Origin: Geodermatophilus nigrescens
GTDB taxonomy: Bacteria; Actinomycetota; Actinomycetes; Mycobacteriales; Geodermatophilaceae
Assembly (NCBI RefSeq): GCF_900129495.1
Contig: NZ_FQVX01000004.1
Coordinates: 124,001 to 188,000 of the forward strand
Length of the DNA stretch: 64,000 bases
Direction: 5' to 3'
A program made the position numbers and the translations under genes. Shown here piece by piece: positions 28,312 to 37,413 of this stretch. The stretch's first letter is position 1. Each line of letters starts with the position of its first letter. The notes beneath the pieces are model-generated. The model searched no databases. It was not told where the DNA came from and was given only the letters and a program-made list of their open reading frames with translations.

Positions 28312-29359
28312 CCACGCCCCTCCCGCCGCCCCGAGGGCGACGACCCTCGCCGACTTCCCGCGGCACCCGCTGCTCTTCGGCCCCTCGCCGGTGCACCGCC
28401 TCGACCGGCTCACCGCCTCCCTCGGCGGCGCCGCCGTCTGGGCCAAGCGCGAGGACTGCAACTCCGGCATCGCCTACGGCGGCAACAAGACCCGCAAGCT
28501 CGAGTACCTCGTCGCCGACGCCCTCGCGCAGGGCTGCGACACGCTCGTCTCCATCGGCGGCGTGCAGAGCAACCACACCCGCCAGGTGGCCGCCGTCGCC
28601 GCGCACGTCGGGCTGTCGTGCGTGCTGGTGCAGGAGAGCTGGGTCGACTGGCCCGACGCCGTCTACGACAAGGTGGGCAACATCCTCGTCAGCCGGCTCG
28701 CCGGCGCCGACGTGCGGCTGGTGAAGGCCGGATTCGGCATCGGGTTCAAGGAGAGCTGGGAGTCCGCGCTCGCCGAGATCGAGGCCCGCGGCGGCACGCC
28801 CTACGCCATCCCGGCCGGCGCCAGCGACCACCCGCTCGGCGGGCACGGGTTCGCCAACTGGGCGCTGGAGGTGGCGGAGCAGGAGGCCCAGCTCGGCGTC
28901 TTCTTCGACACCGTCGTCGTCTGCTCGGTCACCGGGTCCACCCAGGCCGGGATGGTCGCCGGGTTCGCGCTGCTGGAGGAGCAGGGCGGCCGGCCGCGGC
29001 GGGTGCTCGGGATCGACGCCTCCGCCAAGCCCACCGAGACCCGCGACCAGGTGCTGCGCATCGCCCAGCGGACCGCGCGCGCGATCGGCGTGCAGCGCGA
29101 GCTGACCCTGGACGACGTCGAGCTCGACGAGCGCTACCACGGCGGCGTCTACGGCATCCCCGACGAGGCGACGATCCGCGCCATGGAGACCGCCGCCCGC
29201 ACCGAGGGCATGGTCACCGACCCGGTCTACGAGGGGAAGTCGATGGCCGCGACGATCGACCTCGTGCAGCGGCGCGAGATCGACCCGTCGTCGACCGTGC
29301 TCTACGCCCACCTCGGCGGCCAGCCCGCGCTGAACGGCTACAGCGCGCTGTTCTCCTGA
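28301..29359 (+). CDS. acdS: 1-Aminocyclopropane-1-carboxylate (ACC) deaminase
   Basis: 352 residues, PLP-dependent fold type [25 protein letters not shown] contains the PLP Lys (about residue 65); [15 protein letters not shown], the phosphate-binding VTGSTQAG and the diagnostic DPVYEGKSM with its Glu plus HLGGQPALN fit true ACC deaminase over the D-cysteine desulfhydrase relatives, which lack these Glu and Leu residues. It converts the ethylene precursor ACC to 2-oxobutyrate and ammonia, a trait of plant-associated bacteria. ATG at 28301 with GAGGAGACCC upstream; the N-terminus is about 15 residues longer than typical. The 3' end overlaps the hemerythrin gene. Confidence 0.93.
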   Translation: MTTDHAPPAAPRATTLADFPRHPLLFGPSPVHRLDRLTASLGGAAVWAKREDCNSGIAYGGNKTRKLEYLVADALAQGCDTLVSIGGVQSNHTRQVAAVAAHVGLSCVLVQESWVDWPDAVYDKVGNILVSRLAGADVRLVKAGFGIGFKESWESALAEIEARGGTPYAIPAGASDHPLGGHGFANWALEVAEQEAQLGVFFDTVVVCSVTGSTQAGMVAGFALLEEQGGRPRRVLGIDASAKPTETRDQVLRIAQRTARAIGVQRELTLDDVELDERYHGGVYGIPDEATIRAMETAARTEGMVTDPVYEGKSMAATIDLVQRREIDPSSTVLYAHLGGQPALNGYSALFS

Positions 29360-29838
29360 GCCGGCGGTCCGCCTCCCGCGCGCGGGAGGCGGACCGGGCC
29401 GTCGAGCGCGGGGGCCGCGTCCGGGAGCCGGTCGAGCGCGGCGGTGATCCGCCGCTCCTCGAAGGAGAAGTGCGACTCGGCGATCGCGGCCAGGCCGTCG
29501 AGCTCGCCGGCCAGCCGCGGGGAGCTGCCCGAGGCGGCGAGCTCGCCGGCCAGCTGCTCCACGCGGGCGAGGATGCCGGAGATCATCTCGTGGTCCTCGG
29601 CCATCTTCGCCAGCACCGGCGCGAGCTCCGGGAAGCGCTCGGCGAGCAGCGGGAAGACGGCGGCGTCCTCGCCGGTGTGGTGGGCGGCGAGCGCGGCGCA
29701 GAACGCCAGGCAGTGGGCGGGCAGCGTGCGGCGCGCGTCGGCGGGCGCGCCGCCGGCCGCGGCCGCCTGCAGGGCGCGGAGGTCGGCGCGGAGGGTGTCG
29801 TGCACACGGCGCAGCTGGGCGCCGAGGGGATGGGTCAT
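29338..29838 (-). CDS. Hemerythrin-domain protein
   Basis: 166 residues. A four-helix HHE bundle: His in RRVHDTL (about residue 13), [24 protein letters not shown] (about 42-65, the central HxxxE pair), [14 protein letters not shown] (about 82) and [10 protein letters not shown] (about 118) supply the di-iron ligands. Such proteins bind oxygen or sense it and may guard iron. The C-terminal 25 residues are proline/glycine-rich. ATG at 29838. A perfect inverted repeat upstream could hide its Shine-Dalgarno (see 29844-29883). Confidence 0.85.
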   Translation of the reverse strand: MTHPLGAQLRRVHDTLRADLRALQAAAAGGAPADARRTLPAHCLAFCAALAAHHTGEDAAVFPLLAERFPELAPVLAKMAEDHEMISGILARVEQLAGELAASGSSPRLAGELDGLAAIAESHFSFEERRITAALDRLPDAAPALDGPVRLPRAGGGPPAQENSAL

Positions 29839-29843
29839 GCGGG

Positions 29844-29883
29844 GTCCTGTCCAGGAGGGCGAGCGGGGAGGGGAGGACAGGAC
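29844..29883 (-). promoter_or_regulatory. Inverted repeat in the hemerythrin leader, one arm contains the Shine-Dalgarno
   Basis: GTCCTGTCC (29844-29852) and GGACAGGAC (29875-29883) are perfect 9-bp arms, 22 bp apart. On the mRNA the AGGAC of the arm lies 5 bases before the AUG at 29838, so folding would mask it. Function is inferred. Confidence 0.5.
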
Positions 29884-29990
29884 GACGGGGCGGGCCGCGG
29901 GCCCGCCGCGGGCTCACCCGGCGGCCGGGGACCCGTTCCGTGCGCGGCGCGAGGCCGACCCGGCAGTCACGCGGGGCAGGCTAGCGGGGC

Positions 29991-30689
29991 TCACAGCGGA
30001 ACGGCCAGCCCCTCCGGCGGCGTCGCGGCGAGGGCGCCGCGGACGTCGTCGCGCCACGGCGCCAGGCCCGACCCGGCGAGGACGACGTCGCGCACCAGCC
30101 CGTGCCACCGGCCGACGGCACGGACCATGCCGTGCCCGCCGGGGAGGGTGAACCGCGCGACCCGGACGCCGGCCCGCGAGGCGCGCACCGCGAACTCCGC
30201 GGACAGCCGGGCGGGCACCCACCGGTCGCCCCGGCCGTGCGCGAGCACGACGGTGCGCCCGCGCAGGTGGGCCACCGGCTCGCCCGGCGGCGTCCAGGGC
30301 GCCAGCCCGCAGACGGCGGTCACCGACGGGTCGTCGCCAGCGCGCAGCACCGCCCGGCCGCCCATCGAGTGCCCGACGAGCACCACCGGCACGTCGCCGT
30401 GCCGCTCGCGCACCTGGTCGAGTGCCCAGCGGACGTCGGCGTGCGCGTCGGCGGCGGCCCCGTTCCAACCGGCCACCCGGTAGCGGACGAGGTAGGTCTC
30501 CACCCCCCGCGTGGCCGCCGCCCGCGAGACGGCCTCCTGGATCGCCCGCATCCGCACGAGCGACAGCGCCCGCTCCCGCGGCGGCTCCACGCTGGCCACC
30601 GTGCCGCCGTGGGCGAAGACGGCGACCGCGCGGGTGGGCGCGGTCGCCGCCAGGTGGTCGAGGGCGGGGACGCGGGCGGCGGTCGTCAC
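29991..30689 (-). CDS. Alpha/beta hydrolase
   Basis: 232 residues. Oxyanion region VAVFAHGGT near the start, nucleophile elbow VGHSMGGRAVL (about residue 108), acid in LAHGRGDRWVP (about 172) and His in PGGHGMVRAV (about 202). A small, soluble dienelactone-hydrolase-like enzyme, substrate unknown. Its GTG start overlaps the stop of the upstream small membrane-protein gene by 4 bases, so the two are translated together. Confidence 0.85.
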   Translation of the reverse strand: MTTAARVPALDHLAATAPTRAVAVFAHGGTVASVEPPRERALSLVRMRAIQEAVSRAAATRGVETYLVRYRVAGWNGAAADAHADVRWALDQVRERHGDVPVVLVGHSMGGRAVLRAGDDPSVTAVCGLAPWTPPGEPVAHLRGRTVVLAHGRGDRWVPARLSAEFAVRASRAGVRVARFTLPGGHGMVRAVGRWHGLVRDVVLAGSGLAPWRDDVRGALAATPPEGLAVPL

Positions 30690-30892
30690 CGGCGCCGTCG
30701 GCCGCCGCCGCGCAGCCGGGCCCGAGCCCGGTCGCCGAGGTCACCGGCCTGCAGCAGCGCCCGGCTCAGCGGGGTCGAGCCGCCGCGCCGCTCGAGGGTC
30801 TGCCCGAGGCGACGGAGCAGCCCGGTGGCCAGGGGGACGACGACGGTCACGATCAGCCAGACGCGCAGGCGCCGGGTCAGGAACAGCCACAT
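30686..30892 (-). CDS. Small membrane protein, 68 residues, unknown function
   Basis: A 68-residue protein with one hydrophobic segment (about residues 8-28, LRVWLIVTVVVPLATGLL) flanked by arginines, and a basic Arg/Gly-rich tail ending RRRR. The ATG at 30892 begins MWLFLTRRL; the gene overlaps the hydrolase at its 3' end. Single-pass topology with a cytoplasmic basic tail is likely. Similar short proteins occur in actinobacteria beside hydrolases; nothing is known of their role. Confidence 0.65.
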   Translation of the reverse strand: MWLFLTRRLRVWLIVTVVVPLATGLLRRLGQTLERRGGSTPLSRALLQAGDLGDRARARLRGGGRRRR

Positions 30893-30921
30893 GCCCGGCC
30901 CCTTCCCGGTGCCGGCCCGCC

Positions 30922-31944
30922 TCAATCCGGGTCGGGTGCCAGCCGGACGACCATCTTCCCGGTGTTGGCCCCCTTGAGGAGGTCGAGGAAGGCGGGGACG
31001 GCGTTCTCCAGGCCCTCGTAGACGGTCTCCCGCACGGTCAGCTCGCCGGAGCGGATCCACCCCGACACCGTCTCGGCGAACTCGCGGTAGAGGTCGGGGT
31101 GGTCGCTGACGAGCAGCCCGGAGACGGCGAGCCGCTTGCTGATCATCAGCGAGCTGAAGTTCGCCGGCCCCGGCACGGTCTCCGTGGCGTTGTAGGTGGA
31201 GATCGAGCCGCAGATGACCGCGCGGCCGTGCACGTGCAGGGCGCCGAGCGCGGCGTCGAGGTGCTCGCCGCCGACGTTGTCGAAGAAGACGTCGATGCCG
31301 TCGGGCGCGGCCTGCGCGAGCAGGTCCTTGACGCGCCCGTCGTGGTAGTCGAAGGCGGCGGTGAAGCCGATCTCGCGCAGCCAGGCGACCTTCTCCGGCG
31401 TGCCGGCGCTGCCGACCACGGCCGACGCGCCGCGCAGCCGCGCGAACTGGCCGACGGCGCTGCCCACCGCGCCTGCCGCGCCGGAGACGAACACGACGTC
31501 GCCCTCGCGGAAGGCGCCCACCCGGAACAGGCCGGCGTAGGCCGTGTGCCCGGGCATGCCGAGGATCCCCAGGGAGTAGGTCAGCGGCAGGTCGCCCGTC
31601 GGCGGCAGCTGCCGCACCGAGCGGGCGTCGAGGACGGCGACGTCGCGCCAGGCGGCGTCGGCGAGCACCAGCGCGCCCTCGGGGACGTCGGGGGAGCGGG
31701 ACTCCACGACCCGCCCGACGGCGCCGCCCTTCATCACCTCGCCGACCTCCCACGGCGCGGCGTAGGACGGGCCCAGGCGCATCCGCCCGCGCATGTAGGG
31801 GTCGACCGACATGGCGACCATCCGCACGACCACCTGGCCCTCGGCCGGGTCGGGGTGCTCGACCTCGACCAGCGCGAAGTCGTCGGGCGTCGGCTCGCCG
31901 TGGGGCCGGGCGGCGAGGTGCCACTCGCGGGCGGTGATCGGCAC
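30922..31944 (-). CDS. curA: NADP-dependent oxidoreductase, CurA/PTGR family (MDR superfamily)
   Basis: 340 residues, zinc-free medium-chain dehydrogenase. SVDPYMRGRMR, SLGILGMPGHTAYAGL, the NADPH motif VSGAAGAVGSAVGQFA, and DVFFDNVGGEHLDAAL are hallmarks of the prostaglandin-reductase/curcumin-reductase group, which reduce the C=C bond of enones. Co-directional with the small-membrane/hydrolase pair 30 bp downstream. The dehalogenase gene is divergent across a 123-bp gap. Confidence 0.93.
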   Translation of the reverse strand: MPITAREWHLAARPHGEPTPDDFALVEVEHPDPAEGQVVVRMVAMSVDPYMRGRMRLGPSYAAPWEVGEVMKGGAVGRVVESRSPDVPEGALVLADAAWRDVAVLDARSVRQLPPTGDLPLTYSLGILGMPGHTAYAGLFRVGAFREGDVVFVSGAAGAVGSAVGQFARLRGASAVVGSAGTPEKVAWLREIGFTAAFDYHDGRVKDLLAQAAPDGIDVFFDNVGGEHLDAALGALHVHGRAVICGSISTYNATETVPGPANFSSLMISKRLAVSGLLVSDHPDLYREFAETVSGWIRSGELTVRETVYEGLENAVPAFLDLLKGANTGKMVVRLAPDPD

Positions 31945-32000
31945 GGGCGCTCCCTGCGTCGTCGGATGGGGTGCGGGACCGATCCTGCCCTCATGGCATA

Positions 32001-32047
32001 GGAAGCTCTACGCACGTCCTGGGCGCCAGGACGGAGGAAGAGCTTCC
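32001..32047 (+). promoter_or_regulatory. Nested hairpin in the leader of the dehalogenase gene
   Basis: Outer arms GGAAGCTCT (32001-32009) and AGAGCTTCC (32039-32047); inner arms CGTCCTGG (32015-32022) and CCAGGACG (32026-32033), with symmetric 5-nt internal loops. All 17 pairs are perfect. It ends 20 bp before the ATG at 32068, in the 5' leader if transcription starts near 32000 after the possible -10 CATAGG. It could be an operator or an RNA switch. Confidence 0.55.
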
Positions 32048-32067
32048 ACTGCCTCGGGAGGTCGGGA

Positions 32068-32976
32068 ATGGACGTCGTCCGCACGCCGGAGGAGCGGTTC
32101 GCCGCGCTGCCGGACTTCCCGTACCCGCCGACCTACGTCACCTTCGACGCCGGCGAGGGCACGATGCTGCGGGTCGCCGTGGTCGACGTGGGGCCGGCCG
32201 ACGGCGAGGTCGTCGTCCTGCTGCACGGCGAGCCGTCCTGGTCGTTCCTCTGGCGGCACGTGATCCCCGAGCTCACCGCCGCCGGCCTGCGCGTCGTCGC
32301 GCCCGACCTGGTCGGCTTCGGCCGCTCCGACAAGCCGACCGACCCGGCCGCCTACAGCTACGCGGCGCACGTCGAGTGGATGCGCCAGACGCTGTTCGAG
32401 GGTCTCGGCCTGGTCGGCGTCACGCTGGTCGGCCAGGACTGGGGCGGGCTCGTCGGGCTGCGGCTGGTCGCCGAGCACCCCGACCGGTTCGCCCGCGTCG
32501 TCGTCGCCAACACCGGCCTGCCCACCGGCGACACCCCGATGAGCGAGGCGTTCCTCGCCTGGCAGCGCTTCGCGGCCACCGCGGACGCCTTCGACGTCGG
32601 CCGGGTCGTCGCCAACGGCACCGTCGCCCCGCTGCCGCCCGAGGTGGTCGCCGCCTACGACGCGCCGTTCCCCGACGAGGCGTCGAAGGCCGGCGCACGG
32701 GTGTTCCCGAGCCTGGTGCCCACCGCGCCCGACGACCCCGCCGCGGCCGCCAACCGGGCCGCGTGGGAGGTCCTGTCGCGCTGGGAGAGGCCGTTCCTCA
32801 CCGCGTTCTCCGACGCCGACCCGATCACCGGGGGCGGCGACCGGGTCTTCCAGCGGCTGGTGCCCGGCGCGCAGGGCATGCCGCACACGACCCTGCGCGG
32901 CGGCGGGCACTTCCTGCAGGAGGACGTCGGCCCGGAGCTCGGCCGGGTCGTCGCCTCCTTCGTCGCCGCCACGTGA
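32068..32976 (+). CDS. Haloalkane dehalogenase-like alpha/beta hydrolase
   Basis: 302 residues of the haloalkane dehalogenase subfamily. HGEPSWSFLWRHVIPEL holds the oxyanion hole and the Trp used in halide binding; the nucleophile is the Asp in VGQDWGGLVGLRL (about residue 124) with the neighbouring halide Trp; the acid is in SDADPITGG and His in GGGHFLQED (about 288). Dehalogenases hydrolyse C-halogen bonds to alcohols; non-dehalogenase members of this branch exist, so the substrate is not proven. ATG at 32068 with GGGAGG upstream. The stop overlaps the next gene by 4 bases. Confidence 0.85.
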   Translation: MDVVRTPEERFAALPDFPYPPTYVTFDAGEGTMLRVAVVDVGPADGEVVVLLHGEPSWSFLWRHVIPELTAAGLRVVAPDLVGFGRSDKPTDPAAYSYAAHVEWMRQTLFEGLGLVGVTLVGQDWGGLVGLRLVAEHPDRFARVVVANTGLPTGDTPMSEAFLAWQRFAATADAFDVGRVVANGTVAPLPPEVVAAYDAPFPDEASKAGARVFPSLVPTAPDDPAAAANRAAWEVLSRWERPFLTAFSDADPITGGGDRVFQRLVPGAQGMPHTTLRGGGHFLQEDVGPELGRVVASFVAAT

Positions 32977-34094
32977 CCCCTGACGAGGTGCTCGCGCTGC
33001 TGCGGCGCGAGCCCGACGTCGAGGCGCCCGACCTGGTCGCCGTCGACGCCACCGACCGGCTGCTGCTCGACACCGCCCGCGAGACCGCGCCGGACCTGTC
33101 GCGGCAGCGGGTGGTCGTCGTCGACGACGCGTACGGCGCGCTCACCCTCGGCGCGGTCGCGGCCGGTGCCCGCGACGTCCGCGTGCACCAGGACCTGCTG
33201 GTCGGTGAGCAGGCGCTGGCCCGCAACGCCGCGCGCACCGGGCTGGCCGGCGCGTACGGGTCCGGGCCGCTGACCGCCGAGCTGTTCGACGGCGCCACGC
33301 TGGTGCTGGCCAAGGCGCCCAAGGCCCTCGACGCGCTGCGCGAGCTCACCGAGCTGGCCGCCGCCGCGGCCGACCCCGCCGTCACCGTGCTCGTCGGCGG
33401 GCGGGTCAAGCACATGACGCACGGCATGAACGACGTGCTCGGCGCCGGGTTCACCGAGGTGTCGGCGTCGCTGGCGCGGCAGAAGTCGCGGCTGCTGGTG
33501 GCCCGCGGGCCGCGGCCCGGCGTCCGCTCCTCCTTCCCGCGCTGCCGGCACGACGACGCCCTCGGCCTCGACGTCTGCGCGCACGGCGCGGCCTTCGCCG
33601 GCACCCGGGTCGACGACGGCACGCGCCTGCTGGTCGCCGCGCTGGAGGGCGCCGCGCCGGAGGCCCGCACCGCGCTCGACCTCGGCTGCGGCACCGGCGT
33701 GCTCGCCGCCGTCCTCGCCCGCTCCCGGCCGGACCTGACGGTCACCGCCACCGACCAGTCCGCGGCCGCCGTCGCCTCGGCGCGGGCCACCCTGGCGCGC
33801 GCCGGGCTCGACCGGGTGCGGGTGCTCCGCGACGACGCGGCCGCCACGCTGCCGGACGCGGGCACCGACCTGGTCGTCTGCAACCCGCCGTTCCACCTGG
33901 GCGCCGCGGTGGTCACCGCCGCCGCCGACCGGTTGTTCACCGCCGCCGCGCGGGTGCTGCGCCCCGGCGGGGAGCTGTGGGCGGTCTGGAACAACCGGCT
34001 GCCGCACCGGGCGGCGCTGCGGCGCGTGGTCGGCCCCACACGGACGGCCGCGCACGACCGCCGGTTCACCGTCACGGTGTCCACCCGCCGCTGA
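32973..34094 (+). CDS. RsmC/RlmG-like class I methyltransferase
   Basis: 373 residues with two methyltransferase-like halves, as in RsmC and RlmG: the N-terminal half (1-180) is degenerate and the C-terminal half has the SAM site ALDLGCGTGVLAAVLA (about residue 232) and the base-methylating NPPFHLGAAV (about 307), which marks N-methylation of guanine. Bacterial homologues methylate 16S G1207 or 23S G1835. Translationally coupled to the dehalogenase through GTGA, an odd partner for an RNA enzyme. Confidence 0.85.
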   Translation: MTPDEVLALLRREPDVEAPDLVAVDATDRLLLDTARETAPDLSRQRVVVVDDAYGALTLGAVAAGARDVRVHQDLLVGEQALARNAARTGLAGAYGSGPLTAELFDGATLVLAKAPKALDALRELTELAAAAADPAVTVLVGGRVKHMTHGMNDVLGAGFTEVSASLARQKSRLLVARGPRPGVRSSFPRCRHDDALGLDVCAHGAAFAGTRVDDGTRLLVAALEGAAPEARTALDLGCGTGVLAAVLARSRPDLTVTATDQSAAAVASARATLARAGLDRVRVLRDDAAATLPDAGTDLVVCNPPFHLGAAVVTAAADRLFTAAARVLRPGGELWAVWNNRLPHRAALRRVVGPTRTAAHDRRFTVTVSTRR

Positions 34095-34147
34095 CCGGGG
34101 ACGCGCACGCTGGACCCGCGGCCGCGGGCGGGCCACGGTGCGGGGGC

Positions 34148-35230
34148 ATGACGACGTCCCTCCCCGGTCCCGAGGCGCTGTCCGAGCGGCTCGTCGCCTC
34201 CGTCACCGCAGCCCTCGAGGTCGCCGCGGTCGAGCTCGGCCGCCGGCTCGGCTGGTACCGCGCGCTCGACGGGGCCCCGGCGACCGCCGCGCAGCTGGCC
34301 GAGCGCACCGGCACCGACCCGCGCTACGCCCGCGAGTGGCTCGAGCAGCAGGCCGTCGCGGGCGTCCTCGCCGTCGACGACCCGGCCGCCGCTCCCGAGC
34401 AGCGCTGCTACGCCCTGCCGCCCGGCTACGGCGCCGTGCTGGTCGACGAGCTCGACCCGCTCTACACGGTCCCGCTGGCCTGGGCGGCCATGGCCTTCGT
34501 CCGGAACGTCCCGCGGCTGGAGCGGGTCTACCGCGAGGGCACCGGCCTGGGCTGGGCGGAGATGGGCCGCGACGCCCGGGAGGCGCAGGCCGCTGCCAAC
34601 CGCCCCTTCTTCGCCGGGCCGCTCGGCTCGGAGGTGCTGCCCGCGCTGCCCGACGTCGACGCCGCCCTGCGGGCCGGTGGCCGCGTGGCCGACGTCGGCT
34701 GCGGGCTCGGCTGGTCCTCGATCGGCATCGCGACCGCCTACCCGGCCGCCCGGGTGGACGGGTTCGACGTCGACACCCCCTCGATCGAGCAGGCGCGCGC
34801 GGCGGCCGAGACCGCCGGGGTGGCCGACCGGGTCACCTTCACGGTGGCCGACGTCGCCGCCCTCGGCGAGCGGGACGGCGGCTACGACCTGGTCACGGCG
34901 TTCGAGTGCGTCCACGACCTCGCCGACCCGGTCGGCGTGCTGTCGGCGGTCCGCGGGCTGGTCGCGCCGGAGGGGACGGTCCTGGTGGCCGACGAGAAGG
35001 TCGACGAGACGTTCACCGCGCCGGGCGGGGACGTGGACCGGCTGATGTACGGCTACAGCCTCACCTGCTGCCTGCCCGACGGGCTGTCCACCCGGCCCTC
35101 GGCGGGCACCGGCACCGTCATGCGGCCCGCGACGCTCGCCGCGTACGCCTGGGAGGCGGGGTTCGCGGGCGTCGACGTGCTGCCCGTCGAGCACGACTTC
35201 TTCCGCTTCTACGTGCTGCGGCCGGGCTGA
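34148..35230 (+). CDS. SAM-dependent methyltransferase with N-terminal winged-helix domain
   Basis: 360 residues. An N-terminal dimerisation winged helix (residues 20-90, [24 protein letters not shown]), then a SAM domain ([16 protein letters not shown] around residue 180, [21 protein letters not shown]). The layout matches actinobacterial methyltransferases close to small-molecule O/N-methyltransferases such as those of rhodomycin and mycobacterial pathways. ATG at 34148 preceded by GCGGGGG. 53 bp after the RsmC-like gene, so it could belong to the same unit. Confidence 0.85.
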   Translation: MTTSLPGPEALSERLVASVTAALEVAAVELGRRLGWYRALDGAPATAAQLAERTGTDPRYAREWLEQQAVAGVLAVDDPAAAPEQRCYALPPGYGAVLVDELDPLYTVPLAWAAMAFVRNVPRLERVYREGTGLGWAEMGRDAREAQAAANRPFFAGPLGSEVLPALPDVDAALRAGGRVADVGCGLGWSSIGIATAYPAARVDGFDVDTPSIEQARAAAETAGVADRVTFTVADVAALGERDGGYDLVTAFECVHDLADPVGVLSAVRGLVAPEGTVLVADEKVDETFTAPGGDVDRLMYGYSLTCCLPDGLSTRPSAGTGTVMRPATLAAYAWEAGFAGVDVLPVEHDFFRFYVLRPG

Positions 35231-35246
35231 CCTGCGGCGTTTCCGC

Positions 35247-35273
35247 TGTAGTCGCTCCAGCGGATGCCGATGG
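35247..35273 (+). promoter_or_regulatory. Weak sigma-28-type promoter candidate before the first chemoreceptor
   Basis: TGTA (35247-35250), 15 bp, GCCGATGG (35266-35273), against the WhiG/FliA consensus TAAA-N15-GCCGATAA. The -10 matches 6 of 8, the -35 only 2 of 4. It lies 42 bp before the GTG at 35316. Confidence 0.3.
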
Positions 35274-35315
35274 ACCTCGCGACGGCACCGGCCGTCCCCT
35301 CGCGAGGAGGCCCCC

Positions 35316-36896
35316 GTGGTCCGCTCCTGGTCCGACCGCCCGCTGGGCGTCAAGCTCGCCGCGCTCGTCGCCGTCGGGGCGCTGGCCCTGGCCGCCTTCG
35401 CGGTCCTCACCGTCTCCGCGCTGCGCGGCACCGGGGAGCGCACCGACGTCCTGCTGGTCACCACGCGCGCCACCGGGCAGGCGCTGGAGGCGGACATGAT
35501 GCACGACGCCGTCCGCGGCGACGTGCTGCAGGCGCTGCTCACCGGCACCGGCGAGCAGTACGCCGGCGCGGTCGCCGACCTCGCCGCGCACGACGCCACG
35601 TTCCGCGAGGTGCTCGCCGCCGTCGGCTCCTCCGGCCTGGGCGACGACGTCGCGGCCGCCGTCGAGCAGGTCACGCCGGAGGTCGAGGCCTACCTCGCGA
35701 GCGCCGACCGCATCGTCACCCTGGCCGGCCGCGACCCGGCCGCCGCCCGCGCGGCCTACCCGGAGTTCGCCGCCGCGTTCGCCGTGCTCGAGGACGACCT
35801 GCCCGCCGTCGGGGAGGCCGTGCACGCGCGGGCCGACGACGCCGCGCGGGCCAGCGCCGACCAGCGGGACACCGCCGTCACCCTCGCCGTCGTCGTCGCC
35901 CTCGCCGGCGTGCTGGTGCTCGCGGCGCTGGGCTGGGCGGTCACCCGCTCGGTGGTGCGGCCGCTGCGCCGGGTCGCCGCCGTCGTGGCCGGGATGGCCG
36001 ACGGCGACCTGCGCGGCGGCAGCGGCGTGACCAGCGGCGACGAGGTCGGCCGGATGGCGGTCGCGCTGGAGACCGCGCTGGCCGACGTGCGCGGCGTCGT
36101 CGCCGCGATCGGCGACGGGTCGGCCACCCTCGCCGCGGCCACCGAGCAGCTCTCGGCCAGCGCCGCGGACATGGCCCGCCTGGCCGACAGCTCCTCCACC
36201 CGCAGCGGCGTCGTCGCCACCGCCGCCGGGGAGGTGTCCACGACCGTCTCCACCGTCGCCGCGGGCTCGCAGCAGATGGGCGCGAGCATCCGGGAGATCG
36301 CGCAGAACGCCGCCGAGGTGGCCCGGGTGGCCGGGCAGGCCGTCGCGGTCGCCGGCGAGACGACGGCCTCGGTGGAGCGGCTCGGCACGTCCTCGGCCGA
36401 GATCGCCGACGTCGTCCGGGTCATCACCGGCATCGCCGAGCAGACCAACCTGCTCGCGCTCAACGCGACGATCGAGGCGGCGCGGGCCGGCGAGGCGGGC
36501 AAGGGGTTCGCCGTCGTGGCCACCGAGGTGAAGGAGCTGGCGCAGGAGACCGCGCGGGCCACCGAGGACATCGCGCGGCGCGTGCAGGCCATCCAGGCCG
36601 ACACCGACGGTGCGGTCCGGGCGATCGGGGAGATCACCTCGGTCATCTCCGTCATCGACCGCTCGCAGGGGACCATCGCCGCGGCGGTCGAGGAGCAGAC
36701 CGCGACGACGGCGGAGATGGACCGCAACGTGGCCGCCGCGGCCGGGTCCGCCGAGCTGATCGCCGCGAACATCGCCGAGGTCGCGGGCGCGGCCGGCGCG
36801 ACGACGCAGGCGATGGGCGACGCCCGCGCCGCCATCGAGGAGGTGGCCCGCATGGCCGCCGGGCTGGCGTCGTCGGTCGCGCGCTTCCGCTACTAG
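35316..36896 (+). CDS. Methyl-accepting chemotaxis protein (4HB-type sensor)
   Basis: 526 residues. TM1 at about 12-34, an extracytoplasmic mainly helical sensor (35-187) rich in Ala, TM2 at about 188-210, HAMP at 211-263, and a C-terminal coiled-coil signalling domain ending FRY. The hairpin tip [20 protein letters not shown] and flanking [20 protein letters not shown] bind CheA/CheW. Ligand unknown. GTG with GCGAGGAGG upstream. No CheA/CheW genes in this window. Confidence 0.93.
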   Translation: MVRSWSDRPLGVKLAALVAVGALALAAFAVLTVSALRGTGERTDVLLVTTRATGQALEADMMHDAVRGDVLQALLTGTGEQYAGAVADLAAHDATFREVLAAVGSSGLGDDVAAAVEQVTPEVEAYLASADRIVTLAGRDPAAARAAYPEFAAAFAVLEDDLPAVGEAVHARADDAARASADQRDTAVTLAVVVALAGVLVLAALGWAVTRSVVRPLRRVAAVVAGMADGDLRGGSGVTSGDEVGRMAVALETALADVRGVVAAIGDGSATLAAATEQLSASAADMARLADSSSTRSGVVATAAGEVSTTVSTVAAGSQQMGASIREIAQNAAEVARVAGQAVAVAGETTASVERLGTSSAEIADVVRVITGIAEQTNLLALNATIEAARAGEAGKGFAVVATEVKELAQETARATEDIARRVQAIQADTDGAVRAIGEITSVISVIDRSQGTIAAAVEEQTATTAEMDRNVAAAAGSAELIAANIAEVAGAAGATTQAMGDARAAIEEVARMAAGLASSVARFRY

Positions 36897-36901
36897 GAGG
36901 A

Positions 36902-36952
36902 CCCTCCTGTCCCCCGCCACTCGCACGCTCGCGGCGGGACCCTGCAGGAGGG
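36902..36952. terminator. Hairpin between convergent genes
   Basis: CCCTCCTG (36902-36909) pairs with CAGGAGGG (36945-36952), and CCCGCC (36913-36918) pairs with GGCGGG (36933-36938), leaving a 14-base loop. It starts 6 bp after the chemoreceptor stop and ends 27 bp before the stop of the opposing acetyltransferase. Confidence 0.75.
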
Positions 36953-36978
36953 CCGACCCGGCACGTCGCAGCCGCGGC

Positions 36979-37413
36979 TCAGAGTCCGAGGGCCAGCACC
37001 GGCTCGTCGTCGGCCATCTCGCCGGTACGCGCGAAGCCGAGCGAGCGGTAGAACGGCTCCGGGCCGCCCTCGCCGTCGACGACGCTGACCCGCAGCTCCC
37101 GCACGCCCTGCGCGCGCACGTACGCGGCCACCTGCCCGACCACCTGCCGGCCGATGCCCCGGCCCTGCGCCGAGGCGTCGACCATCAGCCGCCACAGCAT
37201 GTGCCCGAGCTCCTCGGGGGAGTCCCAGAGCATCACGAAGCCGACCAGCCGCCCGTCGGAGCGCACCGCGCGGCACCAGGCCTGCGGGTACACGTACGCC
37301 TCGGCGATCGAGACGGCGTTGGGCGCCACCAGGTGCTCCTGGCCGGGGGCCACGCGCAGGTCGCACACCGCCCGCACGTTCTCCGGGGTGAGCGGCTCGA
37401 GCTCGACCGCCAT
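36979..37413 (-). CDS. GNAT-family N-acetyltransferase
   Basis: 144 residues. [19 protein letters not shown] contains the acetyl-CoA loop (Q-x-x-G-I/G), and [16 protein letters not shown] is the family's C-terminal beta-bulge. It resembles the spermidine/aminoglycoside-type BltD branch (LWDSPEEL). The ATG at 37413 overlaps the TGA of the upstream phosphoribosyltransferase gene as TGATG, so it is coupled to it. Confidence 0.88.
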   Translation of the reverse strand: MAVELEPLTPENVRAVCDLRVAPGQEHLVAPNAVSIAEAYVYPQAWCRAVRSDGRLVGFVMLWDSPEELGHMLWRLMVDASAQGRGIGRQVVGQVAAYVRAQGVRELRVSVVDGEGGPEPFYRSLGFARTGEMADDEPVLALGL

